Below are positions 53,880 through 63,617 of a stretch of DNA of 64,000 bases, piece after piece; positions within the stretch are counted from its first letter, which is position 1; each line of letters opens with the position of its first letter. The position numbers and the translations under genes were made by a program. The notes below the pieces were generated by a model, which was not told where the DNA came from, searched no databases, and saw nothing but the letters and a program-made list of their open reading frames with translations. The DNA lies in NCBI RefSeq assembly GCF_003217155.1, contig NZ_QJSU01000004.1, positions 124,001 through 188,000 of the forward strand, read 5' to 3'. Source of the DNA: Psychrobacter fozii (GTDB taxonomy: Bacteria > Pseudomonadota > Gammaproteobacteria > Pseudomonadales > Moraxellaceae).

Positions 53880-54187
53880 ATACAACCTCTATAAATTTAA
53901 TACAAAAAATGATGATAAGTAATGAGTGTACACTGCTGCTGATTTGATTCTTTTTATTTAATACTAAAACCAGTATTGATGCCACGCTCTAATAAGACGC
54001 TATCAATCAGTACAGCTCACGCCTACAAATTATAACCGCCAACCATACCAAATGGTAACGTATCGTGTACCATTTCAGTTAGTAGCTTTGTCTACTCTTT
54101 TACAACACCATGTTAAAATGATTATTATAAAAAACTATGGATTATTTGCAATCATTTGACCGATTGCGACAACAATAAGGGCATACC
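53880..54187. promoter_or_regulatory. Divergent promoter region, degS / ybgI
   Basis: 308 bases. AATGGTA (54051-54057) and TACCATT (54068-54074) make a perfect 7-base inverted repeat with a 10-base spacer, a possible operator between the two start sites. No ORF. Confidence 0.4.
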
Positions 54188-55012
54188 ATGACGGCTATCG
54201 ACATTTCGACAGAATCAACCAACACCACCATAACAGTAGAGGCGCTAACGCAGTTTTGTGACGACTATTTGTCAGCCAACGCATTTAAAGATTATGTACC
54301 CAATGGCTTACAAGTGGATGGTGGGCGACCTATCCAACGTATCGTCACGGGTGTGACCGCTTGTGAAGCGTTGATTGATGCGGCTATCGCTGATAATGCC
54401 GATGCGATCATGGTACATCATGGTTACTTCTGGAAAGGCGAACCTGCCACTATCACAGGTATGAAAGGTCGACGTATTCGCAAATTGATGCAACATGGTA
54501 TCTCTATGATTGGCTATCATTTACCGCTAGATGCCCATCCTGTCGTTGGCAACAATGCCATGCTCGCTGAGATGCTAGATCTGACCATCACTGGGCCACT
54601 CTATCCTACTGAATCGCACCCAGTTGGCAATATTGCCACTTGTGTACCACAGAGCGTCGATGATCTTATCGCGAAGATTACTCAAGCATTAGGACGTACA
54701 CCACTACATATCGCAGCTGAATATCATGAAAACTCATCTTCTAAAACAAGTAATAGATTGATAGAACGTATCGGTATCTGCACAGGTGGCGCACAAGATA
54801 TGATCGAACAAGCTGCATTGATGGGCTGTGACGCGTTTATCTCTGGTGAAATCTCTGAGCGCACCACCCACATCGCACGTGAGCTTGGGATTGATTACTT
54901 TGCCTGCGGACATCACGCAACAGAACGAGGCGGCATTCAGGCACTGGGTAAGATAGTATCTCAAGAATTTGGCGTCCCTGTAACCTTTATTGATATCGAC
55001 AACCCTGCTTAA
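54188..55012 (+). CDS. ybgI: Nif3/YbgI-family dinuclear metal protein
   Basis: 274 residues of the Nif3-like family, often annotated GTP cyclohydrolase I type 2. Metal ligands are visible in AIMVHHGYFWKG (HH near 78), the YHLPLDAHP loop and the C-terminal FACGHHATERGGIQAL. The toroidal hexamer binds two metals per subunit; the biological reaction is not settled. AAGGG lies ahead of the ATG. It is opposite in direction to the protease. The stop codon is within the first unit of a 13-base duplication (GCTTAAAACCTCA, GTTTAAAATCTTA). Confidence 0.92.
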   Translation: MTAIDISTESTNTTITVEALTQFCDDYLSANAFKDYVPNGLQVDGGRPIQRIVTGVTACEALIDAAIADNADAIMVHHGYFWKGEPATITGMKGRRIRKLMQHGISMIGYHLPLDAHPVVGNNAMLAEMLDLTITGPLYPTESHPVGNIATCVPQSVDDLIAKITQALGRTPLHIAAEYHENSSSKTSNRLIERIGICTGGAQDMIEQAALMGCDAFISGEISERTTHIARELGIDYFACGHHATERGGIQALGKIVSQEFGVPVTFIDIDNPA

Positions 55013-55032
55013 AACCTCAGTTTAAAATCTTA
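55007..55032. repeat. 13-bp duplication over the ybgI stop codon
   Basis: GCTTAAAACCTCA (55007-55019, with stop TAA) and GTTTAAAATCTTA (55020-55032) are adjacent with 9 of 13 identical. Confidence 0.5.
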
Positions 55033-56012
55033 GGTATTATCTCTAGATTCAGAGTTCTTTGTGGGAATTGAAAGTTGAAGCGACTATTTCAATTCTCACA
55101 ATCAATGTTTTACCTTAATTAATGCACCAAAAAGGATGCCTTTTCTGACCGTCTGTAGCCCTATTGTTAAGTTTTATCGCTAATTTCTTAACCATACTTG
55201 AATAATCGGATGAATATCCGCATATTATTACTTGAAGAAAGAACGTCTTGTCATGAGACTTCCCATTTATTACAGCTTCCGGTTATGGCGCTTAAATGAT
55301 GGTAAATATCTAAAATCTCATTGTTCTATATGATAAATGAGCTGATATGGCTCAGCCAAAATACATTTTTATGGCTGACTACTCCTGAATTTTAGTGTTG
55401 CAATAATGGTTTAGTGATACCTGATTGATAGCTTATTTCGATAGATATTCTATTCACTATCAAACAGACTTATCTGCTGACCTTTGTTGCTGAACAAAAT
55501 ATTTGAGTTGTTATTTACTCCACTACAAACCATTTAAAGAGTAGATAGCGACTGATTTGACGTAGAAAAAGTTGGATACTCAGAGTTATTGGTATTCCTT
55601 CTATTTTTGCGTTTTTGTTTCAATAACTTATTTCATGACCTTACCTATGTTTAATATATAGTTGTTTTAGTATTAGCCTTATCTGTTCACTGTTGAAGGA
55701 ATCATTTGATTTATACCCTTCTCGGTGTTGTGCGTTTTTGTGATTTAGATTGATACATTAGGGGCAATATTTCAGCTCTGAATGTGTCTGCCAACAGATA
55801 ATTAGCTAGTAAAAGACGATACCGCTCATGCTAATAAAGCAGCGATTAGTGCTATTGTTATTAAAAGCACTGTTATTAAACAAGTAATCTCACGCTTATA
55901 CTATTAAGAAGTGTGAGATTATTTAAATGTGACATCGATGTATGCCTCTGTTATTAGCATGCACCCATGAACGTTTTACGGTAAGCAGGATGGCTAAAAT
56001 CAGGAGACATCC
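55013..56012. other. 1-kb AT-rich gap with strong hairpins, no protein gene
   Basis: Stop codons are dense in all frames and no ORF exceeds noise. GTGGGAATTGAAA (55061-55073) pairs with TTTCAATTCTCAC (55087-55099), 12 of 13, close after ybgI and possibly its 3' end. TCAGCCA/TGGCTGA (55352-55378) is a second hairpin. TAATCTCACGCTT (55885-55897) pairs with AAGTGTGAGATTA (55909-55921) and is followed by TTTAAATG. The last could end a small RNA transcribed through the gap or lie in the leader of the transglycosylase gene. Confidence 0.5.
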
Positions 56013-57221
56013 ATGCAGCGTATTACTTATCGTGTAAAAGTATCTGCGCAAGGGGCCAAACGCCGTATTTCTTATTTACTGCGTCCATCTAAACGCCTAC
56101 TAAACACTAAAAGTAACATCGTTTCATCCGTTACCCCAATGACATCGGCCCATTTTGCCAAAACAAAAAAATTGGTGCAGTTGTCTAGTATTGCCCTTCT
56201 CTCTTTACCTGCTGAGAGTTTGACTATCATGGGTTCGCCAGTGCCAGCCTATGACAATGTCATGCTACAGAACACTTTAACCATTGCTGCTGTCCCAGGC
56301 GACAGCACTTATTTTGCAACCGATGGCTTTCAACATGGCTTCGGCTTTGATCTGGTACGTACCTATGCTGACGAGCTGGGCGTCGATGTCAATCTAAAAG
56401 CTTACGCCAACGAAGAAGCGGCATTAAAAGCGCTAAGATCAGGCGAAGCAGACATGGCGCTGACAACCGCCAGCACTAAGCTAAAAAGCAGCTTTAATCT
56501 GTCATCGATTAACGTGAGCTGTGGTTATGATGCCAGCTTGACTAAAAACGGCTTACACCCAAAGGTCAGCTGGACGTTTAACTCGTCTAATGACCCGCTA
56601 TCAGAAAAAGCCAGTTACTTCTTATGTGACAGTATTAAGCTGCAAAATACGCAAAAGCTTGCGGCCTTTTACAATCAAAACTTGCTAAAAGACGCCTATA
56701 GTCAGGATCATTTCCAAAAGACGCTAACTGAGAAGTTACCAGACTACCAGTCTTCGTTTGAAGAGCAAGCACGCAACTATAATCATGATTGGGAGCTGTT
56801 GGTAGCCATGGGCTATCAAGAGTCACATCTAGATGCGGATGCAGTGTCACCAACCGGTGTACGTGGCCTCATGATGCTGACCAATAACACGGCCAAAGCA
56901 ATGGGTGTATCAGATCGTGTTGATCCATACCAAAGTATCGGTGGCGGCGCACGTTATCTAGAGCAAATGAAAGATGACTTCGCCGATGTACCAAAATCGG
57001 ATCGAATTTGGTTTGCGCTGGCAGGCTACAACATGGGACCCAATGCGGTAAAAAGTATTCAGCGCACCTTACAAGCGCAAGGTGTTAATGATAAAAGTTG
57101 GGCCAATGTCTATGCATACCTCGCTGAAAACAGAGCGTCTAATAGCCGCTACGGTCAAGCGATGCATTATGTGAGTAATATCAGAAGCTACCTTGAGACG
57201 ATTAAGACGCAAACTGTCTAA
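56013..57221 (+). CDS. MltF-like lytic transglycosylase with shortened binding domain
   Basis: 402 residues. After a basic N-terminus and hydrophobic segment (about 53-70) comes a solute-binding-like domain (about 88-240: GFGFDLVRTYADELGVDVNL, SGEADMALTTAS), then an SLT domain (about 245-395) with the catalytic glutamate in MGYQESHLDADAVSPTGVRGLMML and the AGYNMGP motif. MltF is about 518 residues, so the first domain appears to lack a large part of its second lobe. It would cleave peptidoglycan glycan strands. The export signal is unusual, with 50 residues before the hydrophobic stretch. AGGAG precedes the ATG. Confidence 0.88.
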   Translation: MQRITYRVKVSAQGAKRRISYLLRPSKRLLNTKSNIVSSVTPMTSAHFAKTKKLVQLSSIALLSLPAESLTIMGSPVPAYDNVMLQNTLTIAAVPGDSTYFATDGFQHGFGFDLVRTYADELGVDVNLKAYANEEAALKALRSGEADMALTTASTKLKSSFNLSSINVSCGYDASLTKNGLHPKVSWTFNSSNDPLSEKASYFLCDSIKLQNTQKLAAFYNQNLLKDAYSQDHFQKTLTEKLPDYQSSFEEQARNYNHDWELLVAMGYQESHLDADAVSPTGVRGLMMLTNNTAKAMGVSDRVDPYQSIGGGARYLEQMKDDFADVPKSDRIWFALAGYNMGPNAVKSIQRTLQAQGVNDKSWANVYAYLAENRASNSRYGQAMHYVSNIRSYLETIKTQTV

Positions 57222-57261
57222 TTGTCTTTGTCAGCTCAGATAGCCATATAAACCTTGCAAT

Positions 57262-57296
57262 AAAAAAGCTGCTCTTATTATAAGAGCAGCTTTTTT
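57262..57296. terminator. Bidirectional terminator between mltF-like and mltD
   Basis: AGCTGCTCTTA pairs perfectly with TAAGAGCAGCT around TTA, flanked by A6 and T6. Confidence 0.93.
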
Positions 57297-57309
57297 GTGA
57301 CTAACCATC

Positions 57310-57354
57310 TACTTTCAAGCAACCTGCTTTCAAGCGACACACTTTCAAGATGCT
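57310..57354. repeat. Tandem repeat, 3 x 15 bp, near the mltD 3' end
   Basis: TACTTTCAAGCAACC, TGCTTTCAAGCGACA and CACTTTCAAGATGCT share CTTTCAAG at exactly 15-base spacing. The array lies 30 bases beyond the mltD stop (minus strand). Confidence 0.8.
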
Positions 57355-57383
57355 TGTGCTTATTTTTAGTAATAAGCTATTGC

Positions 57384-60371
57384 TTAGCGATTAGGCACTG
57401 TCAAACGCTGACCACGCTGTAGCATGGTATCTGCTGCGATATCGTTCATATCCGCCAACTCCTGCGTAGATACGCCATATTTGCGTGCTAAGCCAATCAA
57501 GCTATCTCCTGACCCAACCGTATAGCTCACTGTGGCTTTTGGTACTTTGAGTGTCTGTCCACGTTGTAACTGTGCGTTGGTCGCCAGACTGTTGGTCGCA
57601 GCCAAGTCTTCTACCGAAACACCAAATTGACGAGCCAAGGCAATCAGACCATCACCTGATTTTACTTTATAGCTTTCCGTGTTGCTCAACGTCTTACCAC
57701 TGCTGCTCGCGGTGCTAGTGCTACTACTCGTAACGCTACTGCTTTGATTACTAGAAGACGCACTGGCGACACTGCCACTGGCAGGAATGGTAATAGTACG
57801 ACCAAGTATGAGATTAGAGTTGGTGTTCAATTTGTTCGCTGATGCCAAATCACTTAAGCCAATATTGTAACGTTTGGCCACACCTGTCAAGGTATCACCG
57901 GATTTTACTTTATAGCTGACAGCTTTATCGTTTAACTGACGATCGACCAGTTCTTTAGAAGCTGGTACTTTGATGGTTTGACCGCGTTGTAAACGAGCTT
58001 TTGCATCGAAGTTACTGTTTACTGCAGCAAGCTCCGCTGCACTAACGCCAAGGTCATTGGCAATCCCAATTAAGGTTTCACCAGATTTAACTTTATAGTT
58101 AGTGGTTGCCACTGAGCTTGAACTGCTTTGGCTACTAGCGCTGCTGCTAGTGCTAGTAGACGCCGAGCTAAAGTCAACGCTCGCTGGTACTTTAAGTGTC
58201 TGACCAACATACAATGAGCTTGTGGTACTGATACCATTAAGACTGGCTAAGGTATCAGTAGATACATTGAATTGACGCGACAATGCAATCAGGCCATCGC
58301 CTGCTTTTACTTTATAGTTTTTAGTCGCAGTGCTTGATTTGGTCGGTTTGGTAGAAGGCGCTGCAGATGTGGTTGCAGGCGCAGTCACTTTACCTGGTAT
58401 CAGCCATAGCTTTTGGCCTCTACGCAGATCAGAACGGCTGCTCAGGTTGTTATAAGTTGCTAGTTGAGTGACTGATAAACCAAAGCGATTGGCCGTACCA
58501 ATCAGCGTATCACCACTTTGTACTGTGTAACTCTCTGGTTGGCTATCTTCTGTACTGCTCGCACTGCTTATTGGCTCGATGCTTTTTGCATTGTATAGAT
58601 ACAAAGTGCTACCCGATAGTAAACTAGCGCTAGCATCTATTTGGTTCCATTCTGCAATATCACGCCAGCTCACACCAGCACGACTGGCAATGTTAGATAA
58701 GGTATCACCACGTTTGACGGTATAAGTGGTACGCGTGCCTTGTGGTTTTGGTTTACTTGCCGACGTCTGTGCAAAACTCAGCTTTTTCTCTGTACCACTG
58801 GCTTCTAGAATCGATTGCTGCGTTTGAACTGCTGATAGATTGATATTGCCATCAGCATTGATGACGTTGGTTTCCGATGTGCTACTACGGATTTGATTGG
58901 CAATAAAATCACGCTCTGCATTGCTTAGCGGTGGCTCTTGGACAATCGTATTGTTTTGCGTAATCTGCGCAGAGGTAGTTGGCAGACTGTTGCTGCTCTT
59001 AAGCTCAGCATTGATTTTATTGGTCTCTGCGGCACTTAATGGTGGCTCAGTACGTGATGGCGTATTACCATATGAAGAGCTACTGGTTGGTGTGACTGAC
59101 GGCGAGATATAACTGGTTGTCTGCTGTGGCACACTCGCACTAGCCGCATAATCAGCCAACGCACTGCCGGTAGATGGCAATGAAGTACCACTATACGGCT
59201 TATTGTTATAGCTTGGCGTAGTAGTCGTCGTACTTGGCGTATTTACTGCGGCCAGTACGTTGCCGGTACCGTTGCCTCTTAATGTGCTCAATTTGGCATC
59301 AGTCGTTAGGCTGACATCATTAGGAATGATAACGCGCTGCGGACCTGAAGAATCAACTCGTCCAGAGGTAAGTGCTGTATTCAACTTTTCTAGCTCGTCG
59401 TAAGTCACACCTGTCAATTGCGCTACTTCAGATAAGCTGACACCATAATTTACTGGCACACTACGGAAATGCTGACGGTTAGCAATGGCTGGCAGGTATA
59501 CGCCATACTGTTCAGGCTTAGCGACGATTTCGGCCACTGCCAAGAATCGTGGCACATAGTTCATCGTTTCAGTAGGCAGTCTAAGCGACCAGTAGTCCGT
59601 AGGTAAACCTTGAGCTCTATTGGCATCAATGGCTTTTTGAATACGACCAGGGCCAGCGTTATAGGCGGCCAATGCCAATTCCCAACTGCCAAACTGGTTA
59701 TGTAGCGCGGTTAAGAAATCATAAGCAGCACGAGTCGATTCGATAACATCACGGCGGCCATCATAAGTACTGCTTTGGTTCAGACCATAAATACGACCCG
59801 TACTTGGAATGAACTGCCACAAGCCTGCAGCCGCTGCACTACTAGTACCGCTTGGATCGTAGGAGCTTTCGATGACTGGTAATAATGCAAGCTCAGTTGG
59901 AATATTGCGGCGCTCAGCCTCTCTCACCGTATGATAAATATAACGACTGGCACGCGCAGTTAAGCGGTTTAAATAATCTTGTCTACTGGTAAACCAGCTT
60001 TTTTGTCCTTCAATACGCTGATTATAAATCGGTTGGCCACCATTCATACGATAACCAGCACGCAAGCGATTCCACAAATCACCATATTGCTGAATAGCAA
60101 GCTGATTGCCTTCTACCATTGTCATGTCAGAGGCTTCTAATAAGTCTGCCAATTCGTCTAAGCTATCTGCATCCAAATACGCAGTTGAGTAATCAGTACT
60201 CGTGGCAGCAGTCTGATTGGCGGCAGGCTTAGTAATAACCGATGAGCTATTGGTCGCACCATTGTTTTTTACCGTCGACGTATTGCTACACGCACTGATA
60301 AGCAAAGTCGAGACGGCAAGCGTTAATGGCAACGCAATAAATGAGCGAGAGGTTGATAGCACAGTAGACAT
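57384..60371 (-). CDS. mltD: Membrane-bound lytic transglycosylase D with seven LysM motifs
   Basis: 995 residues, about twice E. coli MltD (452). A lipobox (LISAC, C28) makes it an outer-membrane lipoprotein. The SLT domain (about 155-290) has ESSYDPSGTSSAAAAGLWQF with the catalytic glutamate and LAAYNAGPGRI. A degenerate LysM (about 312-355) is followed by a 190-residue S/T/N/P-rich linker and then seven LysM repeats, each starting YxVxxGDxL and ending in a VPA/VPx strand, separated by short serine-rich linkers. LysM motifs bind the glycan, so this would be a highly multivalent cell-wall enzyme. No partner gene is adjacent. Confidence 0.95.
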   Translation of the reverse strand: MSTVLSTSRSFIALPLTLAVSTLLISACSNTSTVKNNGATNSSSVITKPAANQTAATSTDYSTAYLDADSLDELADLLEASDMTMVEGNQLAIQQYGDLWNRLRAGYRMNGGQPIYNQRIEGQKSWFTSRQDYLNRLTARASRYIYHTVREAERRNIPTELALLPVIESSYDPSGTSSAAAAGLWQFIPSTGRIYGLNQSSTYDGRRDVIESTRAAYDFLTALHNQFGSWELALAAYNAGPGRIQKAIDANRAQGLPTDYWSLRLPTETMNYVPRFLAVAEIVAKPEQYGVYLPAIANRQHFRSVPVNYGVSLSEVAQLTGVTYDELEKLNTALTSGRVDSSGPQRVIIPNDVSLTTDAKLSTLRGNGTGNVLAAVNTPSTTTTTPSYNNKPYSGTSLPSTGSALADYAASASVPQQTTSYISPSVTPTSSSSYGNTPSRTEPPLSAAETNKINAELKSSNSLPTTSAQITQNNTIVQEPPLSNAERDFIANQIRSSTSETNVINADGNINLSAVQTQQSILEASGTEKKLSFAQTSASKPKPQGTRTTYTVKRGDTLSNIASRAGVSWRDIAEWNQIDASASLLSGSTLYLYNAKSIEPISSASSTEDSQPESYTVQSGDTLIGTANRFGLSVTQLATYNNLSSRSDLRRGQKLWLIPGKVTAPATTSAAPSTKPTKSSTATKNYKVKAGDGLIALSRQFNVSTDTLASLNGISTTSSLYVGQTLKVPASVDFSSASTSTSSSASSQSSSSSVATTNYKVKSGETLIGIANDLGVSAAELAAVNSNFDAKARLQRGQTIKVPASKELVDRQLNDKAVSYKVKSGDTLTGVAKRYNIGLSDLASANKLNTNSNLILGRTITIPASGSVASASSSNQSSSVTSSSTSTASSSGKTLSNTESYKVKSGDGLIALARQFGVSVEDLAATNSLATNAQLQRGQTLKVPKATVSYTVGSGDSLIGLARKYGVSTQELADMNDIAADTMLQRGQRLTVPNR

Positions 60372-60609
60372 GATATTAAGAGTTTCCTAACGACAAGAAG
60401 TGATGAGATAGAATTGCTTGATAGTATAATATGCAATATAAAGCAAAGACCAGTTAATATAAAAAGATAATAGTCATAAGTTGAGTCGACATCTAGATTG
60501 GTCTACTAAGACGCCAGATTATTCCGTCCATGCAGACAATCATGCAAACAACCAACATCGTACAGAATTAGCAGGCTTCAATAGATAATGGTTGTCTTTT
60601 TAGTAGATA

Positions 60610-60660
60610 GTAACTGTGTTTTTGAATGAAGCAGCTTTTTGAATAAATCAGATTTCTAAA
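60610..60660. repeat. Imperfect tandem repeat, 3 x 17 bp
   Basis: GTAACTGTGTTTTTGAA, TGAAGCAGCTTTTTGAA and TAAATCAGATTTCTAAA are contiguous. The first two share TTTTTGAA. Located in the gap upstream of mltD. Confidence 0.65.
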
Positions 60661-60732
60661 TAAACCCGTTCAATACCAAATTGGTGTTAATGACTGAATG
60701 GTTCATATAGCGTGTAATCAATGCTGAATCGC

Positions 60733-60765
60733 TAGAGCATGTCCTTAATTTTAGAACACGCTCTA
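60733..60765. repeat. TA-flanked imperfect inverted repeat adjoining the 170-bp element
   Basis: TA, GAGCATGTCCT, seven bases, AGAACACGCTC, TA. The arms match at 9 of 11 positions. Its final TA is also the first TA of the larger element. Confidence 0.55.
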
Positions 60766-60937
60766 GGGTGTGTCCTCATTTTAAAAATGGTGATAAAAAT
60801 GAGATAAATTGCAGTCAAACAAGGAAAATAGCACAAGTAATATCGAGATATTAGTTAGCTATTTGACACCGTTTGGCAAGATTTAGCCATTTTCAACCCA
60901 TTTAGATTACTATCGATTAAATTGAGGACACGCCCTA
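60764..60937. mobile_element. MITE-like element, 170 bp with terminal inverted repeats and TA flanks
   Basis: TA, then GGGTGTGTCCTCATTTTAA, about 130 bases without an ORF, and TTAAATTGAGGACACGCCC, then TA. The 19-base ends are inverted copies with two differences. The TA on both sides fits a two-base target duplication as made by IS630/mariner or some IS5-type transposases. The transposase source is not in the window. It lies ten bases past the stop of the NTF2-like gene. Confidence 0.8.
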
Positions 60938-60946
60938 ATAAGCTGG

Positions 60947-61441
60947 CTAGTTAATCGTTATTTGTGATACCGCACGCAGCAACACTGCATTGCCAGTTGA
61001 TAGCGCCAAAGTCACTCTAGATGTGGTGACGAACGAGACCGTTTGACCGTCTTTTACCCAACTTTCATTAGTGGTGACATTGGCTTTGGCCTGCTCGCCC
61101 GTAATGACAATGTTGTCTACAGAGATGTCATAGCGATAGTTAGAGGTGTCATTCCAGCTATTTTGTAGCAGTTTCAAATAAGCATCTTTGTCCAAGCTAG
61201 TAGACTTACCCTTTCTAGACAACGAAATCAGCGCATCATCAGAGACGAGACGAGCAACCTGACTGACATTTCGGCTATTTGCTGATGACTTCATTGCTGA
61301 GGCATAGTTCTGCACCAACGCTTCGGTCATGGGCGCCGCTTGCGCACTGATACTTACGGTACTTGCAATAGCCACTACAGCAGCCACGCCTGCGCCTTTG
61401 ATTAACAACGCCAAAAGCCCTTTTCCCCATAATCGTTTCAT
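60947..61441 (-). CDS. Exported NTF2-like protein, 164 residues
   Basis: The ATG at 61441 follows AAGGA and begins a signal peptide with a basic start (MKRLWGKG) and hydrophobic core ending near QAAP. The mature part (about 45-164) looks like the NTF2/SnoaL fold: an N-terminal helix pair (ALVQNYASAMKSSANSRN), then DDALISLSRKGKS and beta strands IVITGEQAKANVTTNESW and VTTSRVTLAL. No catalytic residues can be assigned. It is monocistronic, between mltD and the CNNM gene, and probably periplasmic. Confidence 0.75.
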   Translation of the reverse strand: MKRLWGKGLLALLIKGAGVAAVVAIASTVSISAQAAPMTEALVQNYASAMKSSANSRNVSQVARLVSDDALISLSRKGKSTSLDKDAYLKLLQNSWNDTSNYRYDISVDNIVITGEQAKANVTTNESWVKDGQTVSFVTTSRVTLALSTGNAVLLRAVSQITIN

Positions 61442-61947
61442 GATAATCCTTAGCAATACAGTTTCCGTTGTTGTCATATATTGACGACTAACGTGTTTCT
61501 ATCATTTGATTCAACATATTACCTAGTTATGTAATCATAAACTAAGCGAATGCTGTTGGCTCTCATGCTTTGGTTCAATAGCGATACTTCTTAGCTAATG
61601 AGACTTCTCAAATAGTGATACTTTTTATACAGTAATAATCTTCAGCTAGCTAGTGATACCTTTCAGTAACTGTCTTTATCATAACCATATATTTAATAGT
61701 CGTGACAGCGTTGTTGTATCATAGAGTGAGCCTATCATTTAATTCTCACAGCTATGTGACACCCTGTGTAATTATTGCGAATGTCAAAACAGGCATATTC
61801 ATCACCTTTAAAGTACGAGTAATATCATGATCTTATAATAAGTACGCATCAGCGAAGACTGAGTCATCTCTTTCGAACTATAACTCAACCTTCGCTTCAG
61901 CTTCAAACCACTACCTGTCAATCGACACCAAGTCTGACGGTGCTATT
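61442..61947. other. Intergenic region with degenerate repeats
   Basis: 506 bases. Between about 61578 and 61672 the motif TAGYGATACYTYT recurs at irregular 18-40 base spacing (AATAGCGATACTTCTTAGCT, ATAGTGATACTTTTTATAC, TAGTGATACCTTTCAG), probably an old tandem array. GACACCA (61924-61930) and TGGTGTC (61956-61962) pair across the CNNM stop codon. No ORF. Confidence 0.45.
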
Positions 61948-63135
61948 TTAAAGCCTGGTGTCTGCACTATTATTATCATAGCGCTCATCATCACTGAGCT
62001 TCATACCCAGACGCTCTACTCGTCTGTCCATCATTTGTCGAGCCAGTGCCTGCATGTCTTCAACGCGATCTATCTCATCAACAATCTCTAGACCCAATAA
62101 AGTCTCAAACACGTCTTCTAAAGTAACCAGACCTTTGACCTCGCCATATTCACCGACAGTAATCGCGATATGGATGCGGTTCTTTAGCATGAGCTCTAAT
62201 AAATCAAACAGTTTCATTTTGGAAAATACAAAAGTGATTTCACGTTTGAACTGAGTCAATGGCTTATCTACAGCGTGATTCACTTTTGCTAACAACATAT
62301 CTGTTTTTAATACAAAACCAGTAACATTGTCCAAGTCACCATCATAAATTGGTAATCGTGAAAACGTCAGCTTTGGGCGATCAACCAATAATTCGGCGAC
62401 TGTTTTATTTTCCTCAAACGCGAGCATTACCGAACGCGGCGTCATAATATCTTCAACTTTAATGGCGCCAAATGCCAGTAAGTTACGAATGATCCGCGAC
62501 TCTAAAGGATCAATTTGTCCTGACTCTTCACCGATACTCGCAAGTGCTGCAAACTCACGACGACTAAATGCTTGAGGTTCTTTGCCACGCACCAGTAGTT
62601 TTGTCAAACGCTCTGATACCCAAATGAGTGGGTACAACAGCAGAATAATACCACGGACAAAATAAGCGACAATGCCACTCAACTGACGCCAGTAGACTGT
62701 ACCTAGTGTCTTTGGAATAATCTCAGATAAGAATAAAATAGCCAATGTCATAATGGCAGAGAATAGACCAAACCATGCACTACCAAAGACAATCGTTGCC
62801 TGAGCACCAGCACCGATAGAACCCAATGTATGAGCGACGGTATTCAATGTCAAAATAGCTGCCAACGACTGGTCAATATTATCAACCTTTAACCGTCTGA
62901 GCATATTTGCTTTTTTTGGGTTAGTTTCTTGAACGTCAGCGATGTAGGACGGTGTCATGCTTAGTAATGCGGATTCTGCTAAGGAGCAAACAAACGAGAT
63001 ACCGATGGCCACAACCACAAAGAATATCAATAACAGAATATTGATCGCTGTGGGATCTGCTGAAGCATCAGCAGCAAATGCCGGATAAGGTAGTAGCATT
63101 GCGAGTAACGCTAGTAGCCCAAAAATAGGCTTCAT
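61948..63135 (-). CDS. CNNM/CorB-type transporter with CBS pair
   Basis: 395 residues from the ATG at 63135, which starts a signal-like segment (MKPIFGLLALLAMLLPYPAFA); the ORF reaches back to a TTG at 63243. A DUF21/CNNM membrane domain (about 32-195, with SFVCSLAESALLSM and SEIIPKTLG) is followed by two CBS motifs (IMTPRSVMLAFEEN, and HIAITVGEYGEVKGLVTLEDV). Family members transport or regulate magnesium and cobalt. The C-terminal CorC/HlyC domain found in many relatives is absent, and the protein ends in a short polar tail. Confidence 0.88.
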   Translation of the reverse strand: MKPIFGLLALLAMLLPYPAFAADASADPTAINILLLIFFVVVAIGISFVCSLAESALLSMTPSYIADVQETNPKKANMLRRLKVDNIDQSLAAILTLNTVAHTLGSIGAGAQATIVFGSAWFGLFSAIMTLAILFLSEIIPKTLGTVYWRQLSGIVAYFVRGIILLLYPLIWVSERLTKLLVRGKEPQAFSRREFAALASIGEESGQIDPLESRIIRNLLAFGAIKVEDIMTPRSVMLAFEENKTVAELLVDRPKLTFSRLPIYDGDLDNVTGFVLKTDMLLAKVNHAVDKPLTQFKREITFVFSKMKLFDLLELMLKNRIHIAITVGEYGEVKGLVTLEDVFETLLGLEIVDEIDRVEDMQALARQMMDRRVERLGMKLSDDERYDNNSADTRL

Positions 63136-63563
63136 GCTTCTAAGACGCTTAAAATAGTGCAGCGTCGGAGGAGGTTTGGCTGACGCTTCTTTAAAAGCGC
63201 GCGGACGACATAAACGAGGTACAAACATAAAAGTGGTGAACAAGTTGGGTAACCTAAACAGAAAAGAGAAAAAGGAATTTTAAGCAAACAGCAACAGATA
63301 TAGAGAGCAAATAACAGCACCAAAATAAAAATACATAACGGTATCTGCCAATACTTTCTAGATAGCTCTTTAAAGCTAACTTCACACTGTCTGTTAGGCT
63401 TAATGACATTCCAATAAATAGTGGGCTAAACACAGCCAATTATTGCCATTTGATAGTAGCACTGATGCTGATATTTCACAATAAGTCGCTTTTTTTAAGT
63501 CTTTGCTTTTTGATACCTTGTATTACGCTACGATTGCCTAATATCCACTAAATATCTGAAATT

Positions 63564-63572
63564 TGCTATAAT
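63564..63572 (+). promoter_or_regulatory. Extended -10 promoter upstream of yajC
   Basis: TGCTATAAT, an exact extended -10 element (TGnTATAAT), about 240 bases upstream of yajC. No good -35 hexamer at 17 bases, which extended -10 promoters tolerate. Confidence 0.5.
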
Positions 63573-63617
63573 CGCAGCACTTTGTCATCACTTATCGTAT
63601 TACAACAGAAATAACTT

